This document shows positions 12,117 to 24,264 of a DNA stretch of 64,000 nucleotides, one piece after another. Each line of letters opens with the position of its first letter. Position 1 is the first letter of the stretch. The translations under genes and the position numbers were made by a program. The stretch is taken from assembly GCA_017871115.1 (NCBI GenBank), contig JAFCIZ010000001.1, positions 1,531,501 through 1,595,500 on the forward strand, given 5' to 3'. This DNA is from Cunninghamella blakesleeana (lineage: Eukaryota; Mucoromycota; Mucoromycetes; Mucorales; Cunninghamellaceae). Under the pieces are notes generated by a model, which worked only from the letters and a program-made list of their open reading frames with translations, ran no database searches and had not been told where the DNA came from.

Positions 12117-14374
12117 ATGAGTTTATATCAATCCCCTTAAATAAAAAAAAGTGAAATAATAATGACAGCTTCTTTTTATAAAATGAATTCCAAGACGTAT
12201 ATATAAATATATATTACCAAATGGATGTAATAATTGAGAATAAAATAAAAGTTGGACAAATTCCAACCTTTCAAATTATATCAATATATATGTGAATATA
12301 TGAAATAAAATATACAAATTAGATAAATAAAAATATAAAAGTATGTATTAGTGATTTTTTTATCGAGGTTAAAAAAAGAAAAAGGAAAGAATTATTTTTT
12401 TAAAAAAAAGTATCCAGTGGTATTGCAAAGAAGAAGCGGAGTGGAAAATTCTCGAATTTTTTTATTATTCCATATATAGAGTATCAATGTTTACAATAAA
12501 AGACACTTTTAGCACTATATACTTTTCTTTTTCATAATATATTATTAACTATATACTGATTTATTTCTTATAAAATTGTTTTACTAATATTATTATTTTG
12601 GTTTTTATTATTTTTATTGCTGTCACATATATATATAGAGAGAGACAGAGAGTCTCATACCAAGGAGGCATACAACTTTTATTTTTATAGTTAGTTACTA
12701 ATTAGGTAATTTTTTAAAGGTAGACTTTTTAGGAATCCATAAAAGAAATATCAATACAATATGAATATCTTACATTAAAAGAACCATTTGTTATAGCTAT
12801 TTTTTTTTAATAAAATAAAATAAATTAAATTAAAAATAAAGAAATCATTTAAAAAGAGAAAAGACTAATATCTCAAAAAAGAAAAAAATACTATGAGTCT
12901 ATAAAGTTACTTTATATTATTTCACACAAATAAGTGTTCAAATAAACGTTTATTAAATTCATCGTATTAAAAATATCATGTATTTCATTAAACACGATAA
13001 TAGCAAAAAAATATGTATTTCCTTATCATAAGATAGATAAACATTAAGAACAATAAAGAGCGACCACTAGAGATAATAATAAGAGACTACTATCAGCAAT
13101 TATAAAGGATAACCACGAGAAACCATAAAAGCGTAAATGGTAGCAGCCGCCTAGGATAAAAGTCATAAAAATTAACTATTAGAAATCATAAAATGTTAAA
13201 AAGTAATGGTATTTTATTAATTAAAATAAAATATAATTACAAATTAATTTCATGATATTACAATATATATAATAAAATAATATTGTAGCATAAAAAAGAA
13301 AGCTTACCAAGTATTAGAAAGCTCCGACAGGAATAATACATTAATAAGAAGACCAAATATATGTGCTTTATTAATTCAAAAAATAAAATATATGAATAGG
13401 TCAGTTTCATTATACTACGAGATATATATGTATAAGTTATTAGACAAAACTAAAAAAAATTAGCATTTACATTAAAAATTGACCCTTGTATAAAAAATAC
13501 AGTTAGCTTAACATATATATTATTATACCCAGAAGCTTAATTTATTAATTTAAGAAAAATATATATTATATAATAAAAAATAAAGTTAAAGAGTCAGTTT
13601 AATTACAATAAAAGCTTTCACAAAAGATATGGTTTCTGAATGAAAACGATTACGAAGCAAAATGCAATAAATCTTTTTTTTTTTCAACAGATATAAAAAG
13701 GAAAAAAACTTAATAGATCAGTCATCACTTAAAAAGCGCGAAAAAATAAAATAAATAGCTTCATTTTTTATGCTCTTTTTTATTCTCATGATTTTGCTGC
13801 TTTATTTAAGGTACCACTAGTTAGATGATGAAAAGTTTGTAAAAAAAAAAAGTAAAATTTATAACCTTTTTAAACCAATTGGTCTATGTGTCTATGAATA
13901 TATGAATATCTTATTTAAATCCAGATCTTTAATGGATCAGCTATTATTCAATATCATTCAATAAATGGACATGAAAATAGAAAACTATTATGTTACTGAG
14001 CTATTGATATTTCAATTCAATTGATCTATTATCTGTGAATGTAAATCAATGTTCAACTTGAAATACTATTTTTTTAATAGCATTTTTAATATTTAAGCAA
14101 AAAGCGTTGACACTCCTTATACAAAAAAGCTAATGAGTTATATAAATGAGTTATTTCTTCTCAATCTTTTTATTATTATTATTATTATTATTATTAAAAA
14201 CGACTTTTATCTAGGCGACATAATGAATTATATACAAACTATACATGTGAAAAAAGAGTTTGGAACTAAGCGGACTTTAAAATTTCCTATTTTGTGGACC
14301 ATCATCTATTTTTCATCCTTTTTCGCTTTTTTCTTTCTTTTTTTTTTTTTCACTATTTTGACAACACTTATTCA
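12117..14374. other. Gene-poor A/T-rich region
   Basis: About 2.3 kb with no gene I can support on either strand. It includes a T-run/A-run stretch near 12398-12408, the degenerate tandem array at 13053-13210, and the promoter of the plus-strand NDPK-like gene at the right end. That promoter has a pyrimidine-rich, T-run leader at 14300-14360. No tRNA or terminal-inverted-repeat element was recognised. Confidence 0.5.
13053..13210. repeat. Degenerate tandem array, unit about 22-31 bp
   Basis: Successive segments begin with ATAAA(A/G) and carry related cores: AGCGACCACTAGAGAT, GGATAACCACGAGAAACC, AATTAACTATTAGAAATC, with looser copies between them (GAGACTACTATCAGC, GCGTAAATGGTAGCAG). About five to seven copies were estimated by eye. 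It also stands out as a locally GC-richer island. The function is unknown. Confidence 0.4.
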
Positions 14375-14944
14375 ATGACACCTTACTTTAAACTATCGTT
14401 TATTCTGTTTCTATTTTATGCTCCCTTTTTATTTTTAATATTCATCCCATCTAAAACCATTTTGCATAGTAATGACTTTTTATATGATGTATGCCAACCT
14501 TTGAGAGCTTATCATATAAAACCACTTGAGCAACTCTTTTGTCAAAAAGAACAGACCATAGCTATTATTAAACCCGATGGATATGCTTACAGTAAAGATA
14601 TTAAATCAATTTTGATAGAAAACGGATTCCATATTCTTGAATCCAAAGTCAACACGTTAAATCCAGCTATTATAGAAGAATGGTATCATGATAAGTTAAA
14701 TCAGTCTTATTTTCCTTCTTTACAGCGTTATTTAACCAGTGGACCTATTGAAACGTTATTACTTGAAAGAATTGATGCTATTCATGGTTTACGTCGTTTG
14801 ATTGGGCCTACTGATCCTGAAAAAGCAAGAAAACTATACCCTTCTTCTATTCGTGCTCGCTATGGTACTAATATTCAAGAAAACGCTATTCATGCTAGTG
14901 ATTCTGTTCAAGCCGTTTTGAATGAAAAAAAGTTACTATTATAA
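14375..14944 (+). CDS. Nucleoside-diphosphate-kinase-domain protein with N-terminal membrane/signal segment
   Basis: NDPK domain protein, 189 aa, single exon. The start at 14375 directly follows a poly-T leader. A longer in-frame Met exists at 14294, but the extra 27 residues are mostly Phe encoded by that T-run. Residues about 8-26 are a strongly hydrophobic helix (signal peptide or anchor). The NDPK fold starts near residue 60: IAIIKPDGY (ATP-binding Lys66), GPIETLLLERIDAI, GPTDPEKARKLYPSSIRARYG, and NAIHASDS, where His173 matches the phosphohistidine of the NxxHGSDS signature (Gly replaced by Ala). The divergence resembles group II NDPKs (NME5/6/7) rather than the classic cytosolic enzyme. 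Catalysis is plausible but unproven. The predicted location is the secretory pathway, an inference. Confidence 0.82.
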   Translation: MTPYFKLSFILFLFYAPFLFLIFIPSKTILHSNDFLYDVCQPLRAYHIKPLEQLFCQKEQTIAIIKPDGYAYSKDIKSILIENGFHILESKVNTLNPAIIEEWYHDKLNQSYFPSLQRYLTSGPIETLLLERIDAIHGLRRLIGPTDPEKARKLYPSSIRARYGTNIQENAIHASDSVQAVLNEKKLLL

Positions 14945-15294
14945 AACTAGGTAATATATATAAAAAGGAATAACACTGATAATGATTGGAATTAATATAA
15001 TTTTTATTCTTATACTTTTTATTTTATTTTTTATATTGTATCTATGATAAAATACAAACAATTGGTTTGGTAATAATAATAAGTAATAGTAATGAAAAAT
15101 GAGAATATAAAAAAAAATTAGTGCATAGAATTAAATAATTATATACAGAAGGGAAAATAAAATATATTAATAAAAAAACCAAAAGGACTTTGGTCAATAT
15201 ATATGTGCTATTTTATGTTGTAGTTCATGCCATCTTTTTTATATATATATATATTTTAAAATACAAATGCCTCAATCAATTTCAAAGAAACGAC
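14945..15294. other. Convergent intergenic region NDPK-like / threonine aldolase
   Basis: 350 nt of A/T-rich sequence between two stop codons, presumably 3' UTRs. Nothing else was seen. Confidence 0.5.
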
Positions 15295-16523
15295 TTAAGC
15301 TTCAGCCACAAATTGTTCTTCTTGGAATTTTTTGGTATTATGTTGAGCCAATACTTCTCTAAACACAGTAAGTAAGGTATCAACAGCTTCACGGTTAATT
15401 TGATGGTGTAAAACAATACGAGACTTTGTACCATTACCACCAATCTTGATATTTTTCTTCAAAAGAGCAGGAACTAAATCTTGTTGAATGTTTAAACCAA
15501 TACGAGATGTATCAATAAGTACCATATTTGTGTGTACAGGATTTTGAAGATCAACACCTAATTCAACCAACTGATTAGCCAAGTAACGAGTTAATTCATG
15601 TGTATCAGCCATTGTAGGAACAATTGTTTCAATACAATATTTAGCACAAGCGGCAATACCACCCTAATTAGATAATAATAATGAAAAAGAAAAGAATGGT
15701 TAATGATTAAGGCTTTTTTTTTTAATACCAAACAATAATGATGATTTATTAATCTACTTACAACTTGTCTCCATCCACCACCAAATAATTTACGGAAATG
15801 TCTAGCACGATGAATGAATTGACGATTACCCACTAAAATAGAACCAATAGGGGCACCAACACCCTTTGAAAGACATAAAGACATGGAATCAAAACATTTA
15901 CCATATTCATGAAGAGGAACACCTGAAGCAATATGAGCATTCCATAAACGAGCACCATCCAAGTGCATAGCCAAACCACGATCACGAGCTAAACTAGCCA
16001 CTTCTTGAATGTCCTTTAAAGGCATCACCATACCGCTTAGCGTATTTTCCAAACTAACCACTCTTGTTGGGGCAGTATGTAAATCTTCATCGATCAAATT
16101 ACCTTCAATTTCAGTAGCGGTTACATGGACACCATTGCTACATATCACAGGACTTACTGAAGCACGAGAGTGAAAGGCAATACCACCAGCTTCCCATAAA
16201 TGAACATGCGATCTAGCATCACAAACAACAGAATGAGGAGGTTGATTTAGATGAACTCTTAATCCAAGTTGATTCGTCATGGTACCACTAGCACAGAAAA
16301 GACCGGCTTCATGGCCTGTAAGTTCGGCAACATATCGTTCTAATTCATGAACACTGTTATCTTCCTATAGTACATATATATAAAGTAAGAGGGGGGAGAG
16401 GGAAGGGAGGAAAAGTAAAGGGGTTAAAGGATAAATAATAATAAAAAAAAAGAAAACAAACGGTAAATATAAAAAAAAGGAAATTATTTGTTTATAAGTA
16501 AATAAATACACAATAGAATGTTA

Positions 16524-16554
<31 letters not shown>

Positions 16555-16843
16555 ATTTGCATAATTTATATTTATATATACATATTTATTTTTAAAATAA
16601 ACTTACTTCAAACACACTGTCATTTCTTGTTGCCTTCTTCATGACTTCGAACATTTCATCGGTAGGTCTAGTAACGGTATCACTTCTAAAATCAAAGACT
16701 TCGGCATTAGGATCTACATAAGCAGCAGCAGAATGATGAGTTTGATCATTATGCAGATTATTTTGAATATATAATCGTTGTACATAAGAAGTAGAGAGAT
16801 ATCTTCGGGAGTTCTTGAGGAAGGATTTGGTAAGAGTTGTCAT
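15295..16843 (-). CDS. GLY1: Low-specificity L-threonine aldolase
   Basis: PLP enzyme cleaving L-threonine/allo-threonine to glycine and acetaldehyde. Exons (minus): 16843-16607, 16364-15762 and 15663-15295; all phase 0, predicted 402 aa. Family blocks: FDFRSDTVTRPTDEM, then NDSVFE joined by splicing to EDNSVHELE; further on SHVHLWEAGG, SLENT, MHLDGARLWNA, and SLCLSKGVGAPIGS, where Lys246 is the expected PLP Schiff-base lysine. LFGGGWRQV and MVLIDT follow. The first about 35 residues (TKSFLKNSRRYLSTSYVQR) are basic, Ser/Thr-rich and lack acidic residues, so mitochondrial import is likely but inferred. The start is the first ATG upstream of the conserved FDFRSDTVT block. Confidence 0.95.
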
Positions 16844-17656
16844 TTTTTTTATTCTTGAAAATTACTAAAAGAGGTTCCACCGAGTAAAAGATGTTTTTTA
16901 TTTGGTAATTTTTTACAAGGTTATATTTATATGAAAAAAAGTTTTTTATTTTCCAACTCAATCGTGACAGCGTTTACTCATAATTACTGATAGAGATGAA
17001 TTTAAATGATAAATGTAAGGACAATCAATTAAAAAATTTTTAAAATCTATTTTAAATATCCGAAGTTTCATCCAAAGCTTTTTTTTTATTCTTTTTTATT
17101 TTATACGGAATAAAATAAAAGAAAGAAAGATAAAATTAATAATAAAATGACCCAGTCATTACTAGTATCTAGTGATAATGATGTTTAAAAATAGATCATT
17201 TAAAAAAAAAATACTTATAACGTCATAAAAAACTTATGCACGAGATATCACTGGTTCTTGCGTAAAGTTCAATAATAATAATAATAATAATAATAACCAG
17301 CAATTTAAAAAAAAGGTATGACCTATGACTATTTTTTACCACGATGAGTCGTAGTGAGGTAGGTACCTGAAATTATGATAAACCTTAGCTGAAAAAGGAA
17401 GTTTTCATATCTTAAAGTAATTTTTATTTCTTTATGGGTAAAAAGTCGATAGAAAATGCTAATTTGGGCCAATCAATTTTAATGCTTGTGTTTTTTATTA
17501 GAATAAAAAAAAAAAAAAAAAAAATAGGGAGCTAAACATTCTTATTTAATTTTTTCTTCTTCAATTTTTTATTTCTTTCCTTTTTCTCTCTCTTTTATTT
17601 TTTTCAACCTTTTACTTTTATTTTTTTTTTATTTTTACTCGATATAAATATATAAT
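16844..17656. other. Divergent promoter region GLY1 / PQ-loop gene
   Basis: 813 nt between divergent start codons. It holds a CCAAT box (17469-17475), a 21-nt A run around 17503-17524, a short (AAT)n run (17271-17295), and a pyrimidine-rich leader before the plus-strand ATG. No gene was seen. Confidence 0.55.
17469..17475 (+). promoter_or_regulatory. CCAAT box upstream of the PQ-loop gene
   Basis: CCAATCA lies 188 nt before the ATG at 17657. It fits the HAP/NF-Y consensus and the spacing of similar motifs before the PDA1 (24122) and subtilase (37305) genes in this window. Confidence 0.45.
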
Positions 17657-19064
17657 ATGGATCAATGTATACCAGTTAAAGATGGTATGCCTTATATACC
17701 CTGGATTTATGTAAATGAGAAGAATGAAATATCTTTATTCATGAAAGCACTTGTACTCACCTTTATTATATTATTCTTTTTTATACGAATAGCATGTTTT
17801 TGGAGATTGTACATATGGATATTTAGATGCAGCTAGTGTATTACTTGGCTATTTATCTATATTATTTTGGTTAAATGCGCAGTTTCCGTATGTATTTTTT
17901 TTAAAAAAATAATCAGATTATTATTATATAAATGTACATGTAAAGAAATAGAATTTCTTAATAACATGATCTATACCTTTTTTTTTTTTTTTTTAGTCAA
18001 GTTATAGAAAATTATAGACGTGGATCATCTGAAGGTCTTAGTATAAAATTTTTATCTATTTGGTTAGCAGGTAATTAAAAAAAAAAAACAAACAGATGTG
18101 AAAAAATAAAATAGATGAATCAAACTTTATACTAATTATATTATATATATATATATTATTTTATTTATTTAATCTAATCTATTTCAAAAACATAGGGGAT
18201 TCTACTAATTTAATTGGTTGTCTTCTTACAAATCAACTTCCTTTTCAAAAATATTTGGGCATGTATTTTGTTACAATTGATATTTGTTTATTAACTCAAT
18301 ATCTTTATTATACCAAATGGAAAAAACAACCAAAAAGCAAAAAACGAACCCATCAACATCATGATCATGAATCTTTACCTAGTAACATTTTATCAGCTTT
18401 TCAACATCCATCTGTTCAAACACCTTTATTAATTCAAACACATTCTATTGAAGATGAATTAGGCCCTTATTCTACTTCTTCCTCACCCGCAAAATGGTAC
18501 ACCTTAAATGCTCAACATTATGATGACGCTATTTTAAAAGTACCTACAAATCAATCTGCTTCATCCTACTCTTCCACCAATTCCTCATCTTCTTTATCCT
18601 CGTCGAAAACAAAAGCATTTTTAGCTATTATGTTTTTTGGGCTTAATTTAACTCGATCTTCCTCTTTTGTCACTAATAATGATAACGTGATCACTTCCTT
18701 TTCTTCTTCTTCTTCCTCAACAAATATGATGTCCGAAATGGATTCAGTAATGATTGGACGTATCTTTGCTTGGATTTGTACATGTCTATATTTAATGTCT
18801 CGTATACCCCAAATTAGAAAAAATATTAAACGACAATCTGTAGAAGGATTAGCGCCTTCTCTATTTGTTTTCGCTGCTCTTGGTAATTTAACCTATTCTG
18901 CAAGTATCCTTCTTCACCCTGGCCAAACCCGTGAATCTTTAATGGAAGCTATCCCTTATTTAATTGGTTCCGCTGGTACTCTTACTTTTGATGCAGCTAT
19001 TTTTATTCAATTTTTATGGTACTCTCGAAAAAAAGCACATCACCACCATCAACAAATTGTTTAA
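17657..19064 (+). CDS. PQ-loop repeat vacuolar/lysosomal amino-acid transporter (Ypq/PQLC2 type)
   Basis: Seven-helix SLC66 membrane protein, likely exporting cationic amino acids from the vacuole (family knowledge). Exons: 17657-17710, 17793-17887, 17997-18070 and 18196-19064; predicted 363 aa. The two PQ loops are visible: NAQFPQVIENYRRGSSEGLS in exons 2-3 and MSRIPQIRKNIKRQSVEGLA near residue 265. GDSTNLIGCLLTNQLPFQ follows the first loop, as in YPQ1-3. Between the two halves lies a long hydrophilic loop with KKQPKSKKR, Ser-runs and a His-rich start, longer than in typical Ypq proteins. The C-terminus ends in a His/Gln tail. The exact paralogue (YPQ1, 2 or 3) cannot be decided. Confidence 0.9.
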
Positions 19065-20448
19065 AAAAAATAATCTTATTTTAATATAATTCATTTATGA
19101 TACCACCTAATATTCTCACCCTCATCACTACATCCTAAATTATTAGTATATATATAGAGATAAATAGATGATTTATACACACGTAGTTTATTTACTTAAA
19201 TAGTTTAATGCTTATATATATATATTCATCATCATTCTTAAATTGTAAATAGATCCCTTATTTTCCCTTTTTTAATAATATCAAACTATTAATAATATTT
19301 ATAATAATAATAAATTTAATTTTATATATAATATATATTATATATACACAAATTATAGTTTTTTTTTTAAAGAGATAAAGAATACAGGATAAAGATAATA
19401 ATAAAAAAATAAAAAAATACTTTTGGTAATTATTTTCAAATATATATCTGGGTACAAAAACGTTTAGTCAATTCATACATATTTATTTGTATTTTCTTTA
19501 AACTTTCTGGTTATTATTCTAGCTCCGTTTGTCCAAGAGCCATAAATATTTCTGCATTCTTTTTTTTTTTTTTTTAAAAAATATATATATATATATATAT
19601 ATATAAAGTAAAAATACAACATTCTATAACATCATTTCTTAGGTCTTTATTCTTCTTCTTATTATTATTATCTTCTAAATTTTTCGGATGAACACCGAAA
19701 ATGTAATTTGATACGAGATAAAAAAAAGTTTAACTGTATCACCTATCATAATTGCTTTTATATATATTTTTTATATTTTAGTACGAATGAAACAATTATT
19801 ATAATCTAACTAATACTTTTATTGAATTTATTACTTTTTTCCTTCTTTTTATTATGCATCTACTATTTAATAATAAAACTAATAATAATTATATTTATAA
19901 TAATAATATTAATAATAATAAATAGATAAAATAATGTAGAAAAGTATTTGTTTCATACGCTATTTCAATAATAAGGTAACACAGTATGGAAGTATTCGAA
20001 TTCTTTTTAAAGAAGTTAGCTGATGGGTTTATATATCTTCAGGTAGTAGTAAAAAGTATATTTTAATGGTTAGTATATATATATATGTATATATGTACAT
20101 ATATGTATATATATACTAAAAGTAACAAAGAATGTCATGTTGGTGAAAATTAAAATAGTATAATTTTTTATAATTATTAGTCTAAAACATATACAGAAAA
20201 AAGCGCATAATTTTTTTTGATATGTGACGATTTTTGAAATCATAATTATTTAATTTTTTTTTTTCTGATCATTTTTGATCTCCTTTTTTCCTTTTTTCTC
20301 TTTTTTTCTCTATATTAATTTTATATTGTAAATATTTTATTTTTTATATCATTGTAAATAATATATTTTTTTTTTTTCTTTTATTTTTCTTTTTTTCTTT
20401 TTTTTCTGTATTATTATTACTCTAACCTTTGATTTATTTTTAAATGGA
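19065..20448. other. Intergenic, A/T-rich
   Basis: 1.38 kb without a supportable gene. It has (TA)n runs (for example 19580-19605 and around 20070-20115, the latter palindromic) and long T-rich stretches. The last 230 nt form a pyrimidine-rich leader before the glycosyltransferase ATG. A two-codon upstream ORF at 20444-20452 overlaps that ATG. Confidence 0.5.
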
Positions 20449-20452
20449 ATGA
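20444..20452 (+). promoter_or_regulatory. Two-codon upstream ORF overlapping the start codon
   Basis: ATG GAA TGA at 20444-20452. Its TGA overlaps the main ATG (20449) by two bases, giving the string ATGGAATGA. If transcribed, scanning ribosomes would meet this mini-ORF first and terminate on top of the true start, allowing termination-reinitiation or leaky-scanning control. Confidence 0.45.
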
Positions 20453-23400
20453 AATATCAACGTTCAACAAAACGATTATTTATTATATTCAGTTTACTGT
20501 TTATACTTGTTTTATGGCAATTTTCTTATGATAACAATGATGATCTAAGTGCTGATTATAATATTGAACAACCCATTCATATTCAACAACAAAGTCAAAT
20601 AGTGCCTCAAAAAAACCAAACTTATACTTCACCTATTACTTTATCTTATAACTGGCCACAATTTAAAACTTGGAAACAAGGTACTATATAAATAATACAC
20701 CTACTTTTTGTGTAATAATAATAATAATAATAATAGCAAGTATACTTGTAATTATATAATAAATAGAATACATAAATATAGGAAATAGAAATAGAGATAT
20801 GTTAAATAATTCTATTTTATTAAATAGATAATTGGTATTTTCCTCAACAAAAACTCAAGTTAATTAATGACAATACAAATGAATATTTACAAGACTTACA
20901 AACATATACCACCAATGGTCATTCCTATGAACAGCTTATTTCATTAAGCAAAACTATCGATTTAACCCCTACTTTAGACTTGACAATAGTTATCTATTTG
21001 GATGGTGAAATGGGTCAACTGACTTCCTATGTTGATTTAATCTCTAGGCAAACTGTAACACCAAAATATATATGGATTCTTTATACTTCCTCCTCCACCA
21101 AAGTATCACAACCTTTTTTGGAATCTTATATAAAAACCATTCCTATCCCTTCAAAAATAGTCGATATTTCGATGTATACTAAAAATATCAACAATCCGAT
21201 AGACAACAATGACAACTTGAATAATATTAATAACAATAATCAATGGTTAACTGTATTGCAATCCATTCCAACTACCTATTTATGGCTCTTGGATATAAAA
21301 TTAGATCACCAGATGAAACTAATTGCCAATAATGAATTAGAATATCTTTTTCGTACAGTACAATTAAAGGATTATCAAAATGCGTTGGTGGGTATTGATG
21401 GGATTTTATTACCTTCCAATATGAATAAAGATTCAACGCGGCCACAATTTGTTTGTTTACCTTCCGATGATTTGCCAAAAGTGACTCAACCTGTGGATTT
21501 ATTTCATGATGCTTGGTTATTAAAAAAGGAATGGCTCTCTTATATGATTACTTTTATCAATTCGAATCCTTCTTCCACTAATCAACAACTTCCTTTAGGT
21601 TATCATATTAGTCAGTCTTTATTACGTTATGGCAATATTCCATCCATTCACTTACCGCCTCCTTCGTCGTCATCATCTTCAACAGATACTTTATCACGTT
21701 ATTCTTATAGGTTAAGTTGTAACGCCATTCGAAATCAATATAATAACAATAAAGCATGGATTCAGCATAGAATGTTACACACATCCCCTACTGCATTAGA
21801 TTTTAGACAAATTACTATTGGCCGTCAACGTGATGATATATCCACAGCAGCAGCAACAACAACAACAACGACAAATACTACTTCTTCATCATTACCTTTA
21901 GTATCGTCTTGGGGTCATAATGTTTTTTATATTATTCATGGTCCACAACAAGCAAAAGCCTTCTACCCTCTTTTATGTCAACGCCAACAATATCCGATTC
22001 ATGTCATTGTAACGGGGGTTAATCACGGTGTATCAGGTGAACTATTCAATTCTGCTTTGAATTCAATAAATGATTGTCTTGGGAAAAATATGATACTTGT
22101 GCATGATTTGGATTTGCCAGCTCAACAACATCAACATGAGCAATTGATAGCAATGAAAATGATGGATGAAATATTAAGATTGTCCTATGTATTACGCCCA
22201 GATGTAATTCTTCATTTATTTCCATCTCAATCTTCTTTTTATAAATCTTTACAATTGGCTGAATCAATTGAAAATAATGATTGGATATTAATCAGTTTAC
22301 CAGAAAAAGAGGTTGATCATGTATTATGGATTCCTGATTTACCTTTACAAGCATTAAAAAGTAAGATAATAATTGAGAAATAATTGTCAAAAAACAAACC
22401 AAAATAAAAAAAAAATTAGGATCTAACTATATATTTATTTTTATTTCAGGTTGGAATAAAATTTCAATTCAACTTGTGACAATTACAGATAGAAGACCAC
22501 ATTCTTTTTCAAGACTTTTACAAACATGTAGCAATAGTTATTTCGTTGGAGATAAAGTGGAATTAGTGATCAACATGGAACAATCAGCAGATAAAGTAAC
22601 CATGTCTTTAGTCAATGATTATCAATGGGACTATGGTAGAAAGATAGTACGTCATAGAATACAGAAAGGGGGATTGATGCCAGCCATTATTGAATCATGG
22701 TATCCAAAACATGATGATGAATATGCAGTTTTATTAGAAGATGATATCTCTTTGTCACCATTATTTTATGTCTGGGCAAAATATAATATATTGAAATACC
22801 GTTACGGTCATCAGAATGAATTAAACAAATTTGTCTATGGTATCAGTCTTTATTCACCGAAAAATGTTGAATTGCATCGCGTTGGTAGAAGACCATTTGA
22901 TCCAAATGAGGTATTATATAATACGACATATCCAGCAAGAACACCTTATCTTAGTCAAGTTCCTTGTAGTTGGGGCGCCGTCTACTTTCCCGAACATTGG
23001 CGTGAGTTTCATTCCTTTTTAACCACACAATTGGATGACCTGGACCATTTCCAATACTTGAACATTAGTTTGCCAATGAGTCGATCGGATCGATGGAAAA
23101 AATCATGGAAAAAATATTTTATTCAATTAGTCTATTTACGTGGTTATGTAATGATCTACCCTAATTTTCAAGACTTTGAATCATTTTCTACTAACCATTT
23201 GGAAACGGGTACTCACGTAAAATCAGAAAAAAGAATTAAAATCATTCAGACTTTCCAAGTACCATTAATGCAACGCGATACATTATTATCCCAATTACCT
23301 CAGCATCATCTACCAGAATTAAATCAATTACCGGTATTGGATTTATGGGGAAAATTAATCAATTTTGGATTAATGGATCGTCGTGCCGAAAGTTGGCATT

Positions 23401-23774
23401 ATCGCGTTTCTGCTTGTAAACGTAAAATCGGTACATTTAACCCAAATGATTTACTATGTCCTTTTACTTTAATTCCTATTTGGGATCGGCCAGGCTATAG
23501 TCTACCAAAAAAGAAAATCAAACCTATCACCGTTACTGAAGTTGTTGAACCTATTTATTATCAAACAGTAACACTAACATCTCCTACTCAACAACAGAAT
23601 AGTAATATCAATGAAGATGATGGTGATGATAATAACACAGATATATCATGGCCTATATCTATTGATGTTTCATTATTATCACCTCCTATTGATGACTTTT
23701 TAGTTGGTATGGATGATGAAGAAAAAGATTTAAGACAAAATTGGAACTCACTAAAAAGATTTTTACAGAATTGA
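20449..23774 (+). CDS. Large type II membrane glycosyltransferase-like protein
   Basis: Predicted 1029 aa. Exons: 20449-20680, 20828-22360 and 22450-23774; all GT-AG and in phase. A short basic N-terminus (KYQRSTKRL) precedes one hydrophobic helix (about residues 10-24), the layout of a Golgi/ER type II enzyme. There are two glycosyltransferase-A-like halves. The first begins LDLTIVIYLDGEMGQLTSYVDLI and PKYIWILYTSS. The second begins KISIQLVTITDRRPHSFSRLLQTC and contains AIIESWYPKHDDEYAVLLEDDISLSPLFYVWAK cut across positions 22680-22770; its EDD is a plausible DxD-type nucleotide-sugar/metal site. CSWGAVYFPEHW follows, then an acidic C-terminus. It resembles uncharacterised fungal and plant glycosyltransferase-like proteins; donor and acceptor are unknown. 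It may modify cell-wall or secreted glycans (inference). Confidence 0.8.
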
Positions 23775-24264
23775 AAATCTCTTTTTTCAATTTAAGTTAA
23801 ATTTTAAGACTTTTTTTTGATTGAAAAAAAAAATATAGCTTACATTGAAATCTTATTTTTTTTATTACTATTATTATTTATATTATTTTTTAATATTGTA
23901 TAATTATAAAATATATACATATATACTATTTATTTATCTAGTTCTTTATTTATTTATATATAAAAATTAATTCTAATCTGTTTAATAAATAATATTTTTT
24001 ATATTCATTAGACTATTTTTATTATTGTTTATTGTTATGATTATATATGAAAAAAGAAGGGGGGGGATGAGCATTAAAGAGAAAAAGAAAAATAAAAAAT
24101 AGGCAAGGGAATAGGTTTCCGCCAATCAAAATAGTTGTCGGAATAAAAAAAATGGGGGTCAATTCGGATTTTGTTGGGCTAAAATAAAAAAAAATTTTTC
24201 TTTCTTAGCTTTTATTTTTTTTCTTCTTCTTTTCTCTTTTTTTTATTTTTTATATACCTAAAAA
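23775..24264. other. Intergenic and PDA1 promoter
   Basis: 490 nt. It contains a GGGGGGG run at 24060-24066, a CCAAT box (24122-24128), and a pyrimidine tract then a TATATA-containing leader directly before the PDA1 ATG. Confidence 0.55.
24122..24128 (+). promoter_or_regulatory. CCAAT box upstream of PDA1
   Basis: CCAATCA lies 143 nt upstream of the ATG. HAP/NF-Y control of respiratory genes is established in fungi; its use here is inferred. Confidence 0.5.

Noticed and set aside
14133..14378. 81-codon ORF overlapping the NDPK-like start
   Set aside because: Different frame from the conserved NDPK domain, with poly-Ile and poly-Phe from simple repeats.
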